From Alphaproteobacteria bacterium (lineage in GTDB: Bacteria; Pseudomonadota; Alphaproteobacteria; Micavibrionales; CSBR16-224): a DNA stretch of 8,522 nucleotides. The translations under genes and the position numbers were made by a program. The notes under the pieces were generated by a model. That model had not been told where the DNA came from. It ran no database searches and was given only the letters and a program-made list of their open reading frames with translations. This document shows positions 7,165 through 8,522 of this stretch, piece by piece. The DNA is taken from positions 1 through 8,522 of the forward strand of contig SBHI01000025.1 in assembly GCA_006226225.1 (NCBI GenBank), in the 5' to 3' direction. The stretch's first letter is position 1; every line of letters starts with the position of its first letter.

Positions 7165-7689
7165 ATGATGCGCGCTGCCCGCTGGTTTTGCTTCTGCCTG
7201 TGTTTGATCAGCCTTTTCCCCGCCCCCGCCCGCGCCGGTGAGGACTGCCCGATTTATCAGGCGGTTTTTAAACCGCATCCCGCTTATTACGCCGCAGAAG
7301 AGCGTCTGCTGGATTACCGCATGACGGTACAGGCACCGCCTGCCGGAAAAAAAGGGCTGGATCGCTGGCACGATTTCATCATTCATATCCGTGATGCCGC
7401 CAGCGGAGAAGAACTGAGCCTCTACCGCATGTCACTGGCCTTTCCCTTCGGCGGGATTATCCCGACCATTGATGGCGCACGCTTTTATCCGGCCAATGAA
7501 GATTTCAGCCGCAACGGCAATTACGAGACTGCCCCCCATGCGCTGATTCTGCCGAATTTCGGCACACGTTTCCGCCATGCCGATTGGGAGAAATCAAAAC
7601 GCATTACTTTTTTAACCGATGCCAAAACCCCGCCCGGCCCCGAAACGCCGGAAATATGGATGTTGGAAAACTGTACAGCCCCCGAATAA
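7165..7689 (+). CDS. Small exported protein of unknown function, downstream of fabI
   Basis: I do not recognise a family. The 174-residue product begins with a typical signal peptide: an Arg-containing n-region, a hydrophobic core (FCFCLCLISLF) and a likely cleavage after ARA (residues 22-24). The mature protein would be about 150 residues and periplasmic or secreted. It keeps two cysteines, Cys28 near its new N-terminus and Cys170 near the C-terminus, which could form a disulfide. Aromatic and proline-rich stretches (LAFPFGGIIPTIDGARFYP, 91-109) and alternating hydrophobic residues suggest a beta-rich fold. No lipobox is evident. The start could be either of the tandem ATGs at 7165 or 7168; no good ribosome binding site precedes them. 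Sitting 9 bases after fabI with no separate promoter seen, it is probably the last gene of the fab operon. Confidence 0.75.
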   Translation: MMRAARWFCFCLCLISLFPAPARAGEDCPIYQAVFKPHPAYYAAEERLLDYRMTVQAPPAGKKGLDRWHDFIIHIRDAASGEELSLYRMSLAFPFGGIIPTIDGARFYPANEDFSRNGNYETAPHALILPNFGTRFRHADWEKSKRITFLTDAKTPPGPETPEIWMLENCTAPE

Positions 7690-7734
7690 AACCCACATAA
7701 ATATTTGATTTTAAATACATAAATTCCGCATTTA

Positions 7735-7763
7735 TTGACATAAAATAAAAATACCGCTATAGT
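7735..7763 (+). promoter_or_regulatory. Near-consensus sigma70-type promoter
   Basis: TTGACA (7735-7740, perfect -35) and TATAGT (7758-7763, one mismatch) are 17 bases apart. The expected start point is near 7770, about 28 bases before the ATG at 7798. It lies in an AT-rich gap (7690-7797) where I see no GC-rich hairpin followed by a T run, so no factor-independent terminator for the upstream operon is apparent. Confidence 0.75.
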
Positions 7764-7797
7764 CGTTTCCCTTCATATAAGAAAAAGGATGACACCG

Positions 7798-8522
7798 ATG
7801 GCAGATTTAAAAGAACTGCGCCGCGCCTATGCAGAGAAGGCACTGAAAATTTGCGCGACCAAAGACGGCTCCGACTACAACAAACCTGCCCAGATAGTCT
7901 TTCTCGGCGGCGCTCTGGCCAGCACGGTTTTCTTTCTGGGGTCGACATTGTGGCATCAAAATGACGGGATGCCCGATAAAACCGGTACGGAAAACCGCGC
8001 CGTTGTCCATGAAGCCTTTCAAAAAACCGCCACGATGCTGACTTCCCTGCATACGCAGCTGGATCAAGGTGCCGATGCCCGCAGCAATGCCGCAACCATG
8101 GAAACACTCCAGCGTCTGAACGTATTGGGAACGGAGATTCCCGATTACATTGCATCATCTGCGCAAGATGCCGCAAAACAGCAGACGCTGGACAGCGAAT
8201 TGCCGAAATTTCTGGAGGCTTTGGCGCTGGACAGTGATCTGACCGAAACGGATAAAGATACTTTCCTGAAAGACCTTACCAAAGCCGGTATTTCGCTGGA
8301 AAATACCATTGCCGCAGAATATAACGCCGGCGCTTTTGACGAATGCCGGATCAAATACGGCAATGCCGCCGATATCTATGCCTGCAGCCCTGATGAGGCA
8401 CAGACTATTAAAAAAGAGAGCATGTACGGAAGCTTTCTGGGACTCGGAATGATCGTCCTGTTCGGCTTACTGATGGGCGCGACCAATCCGCGAGAAATGC
8501 GCAAATACGTCCAGCATCACGG
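7798..8522 (+). CDS. Unrecognised two-helix membrane protein, 3' end outside window
   Basis: The frame is open from the ATG at 7798 to the right edge (241 complete codons), so the gene is truncated by the window. The ATG has AAGG with GGA ending 8 bases upstream; an in-frame ATG at 7789 is too close to that site. The N-terminal 30 residues are charged and probably cytoplasmic. Membrane segment 1 lies at about 32-52 (IVFLGGALASTVFFLGSTLW). A hydrophilic, probably periplasmic, helix-rich domain follows at about 53-208, with Cys183 and Cys196 possibly paired. Membrane segment 2 lies at about 209-227 (GSFLGLGMIVLFGLLMGA), then the chain returns to the cytoplasm (NPREMRKYVQHH). This resembles a sensor or anchor layout, but no signalling domain is visible in what remains. 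I assign no function. It has its own strong promoter just upstream. Confidence 0.8.
   Translation, partial: MADLKELRRAYAEKALKICATKDGSDYNKPAQIVFLGGALASTVFFLGSTLWHQNDGMPDKTGTENRAVVHEAFQKTATMLTSLHTQLDQGADARSNAATMETLQRLNVLGTEIPDYIASSAQDAAKQQTLDSELPKFLEALALDSDLTETDKDTFLKDLTKAGISLENTIAAEYNAGAFDECRIKYGNAADIYACSPDEAQTIKKESMYGSFLGLGMIVLFGLLMGATNPREMRKYVQHH

Overview
The window looks like chromosomal DNA from an alphaproteobacterium of moderate GC content. I base this on the fabA-fabB-fabI gene order, the alphaproteobacterial style of the FabA and FabI sequences (for example GLIMGVAND and HAIAYSDKNEL in FabI), a RimJ-type acetyltransferase and a CHASE2-type adenylate cyclase. I cannot name the genus from sequence alone. 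I see no mobile element, CRISPR array, tRNA or rRNA gene.

Left block (2-1956, + strand): the 3' part of a lytic murein transglycosylase gene, cut by the left edge, followed 17 bases later by a rimJ-like N-acetyltransferase gene. Tail to tail with it, only 7 bases away, is a long minus-strand gene (1964-4273). It encodes a membrane-bound class III adenylate cyclase with an extracytoplasmic CHASE2 sensor domain.

Middle block (4274-7689): a short divergent control region separates the cyclase gene from fabA, fabB and fabI, followed 9 bases after fabI by a small gene for an exported protein of unknown function. The first three form the unsaturated fatty acid branch of type II fatty acid synthesis. 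FabA dehydrates and isomerises the C10 intermediate, FabB elongates the cis-3-decenoyl product, and FabI reduces trans-2-enoyl-ACP in each cycle. The control region holds a very good sigma70-type promoter for fabA (TTGCAC, 17 bases, TATAAG). Overlapping it on the other strand is a perfect TATAAT that could serve the cyclase gene. An imperfect 5-6-5 dyad (TGTTG-N6-CGACA) sits at the predicted fabA start point and resembles the layout of CRP-family sites. A link between cAMP signalling and membrane lipid synthesis is therefore a testable idea, but it is inference.

Right block (7690-8522): an AT-rich gap with a near-consensus promoter (TTGACA, 17 bases, TATAGT), then a gene running off the right edge. 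It encodes an unrecognised protein with two membrane segments flanking a probable periplasmic domain.

Most of the window is ordinary housekeeping content. I did not find a clear new biological system. The points that deserve a second look are the shared fabA/cyclase control region, the exported protein attached to the fab operon, and the two-helix membrane protein at the right edge.
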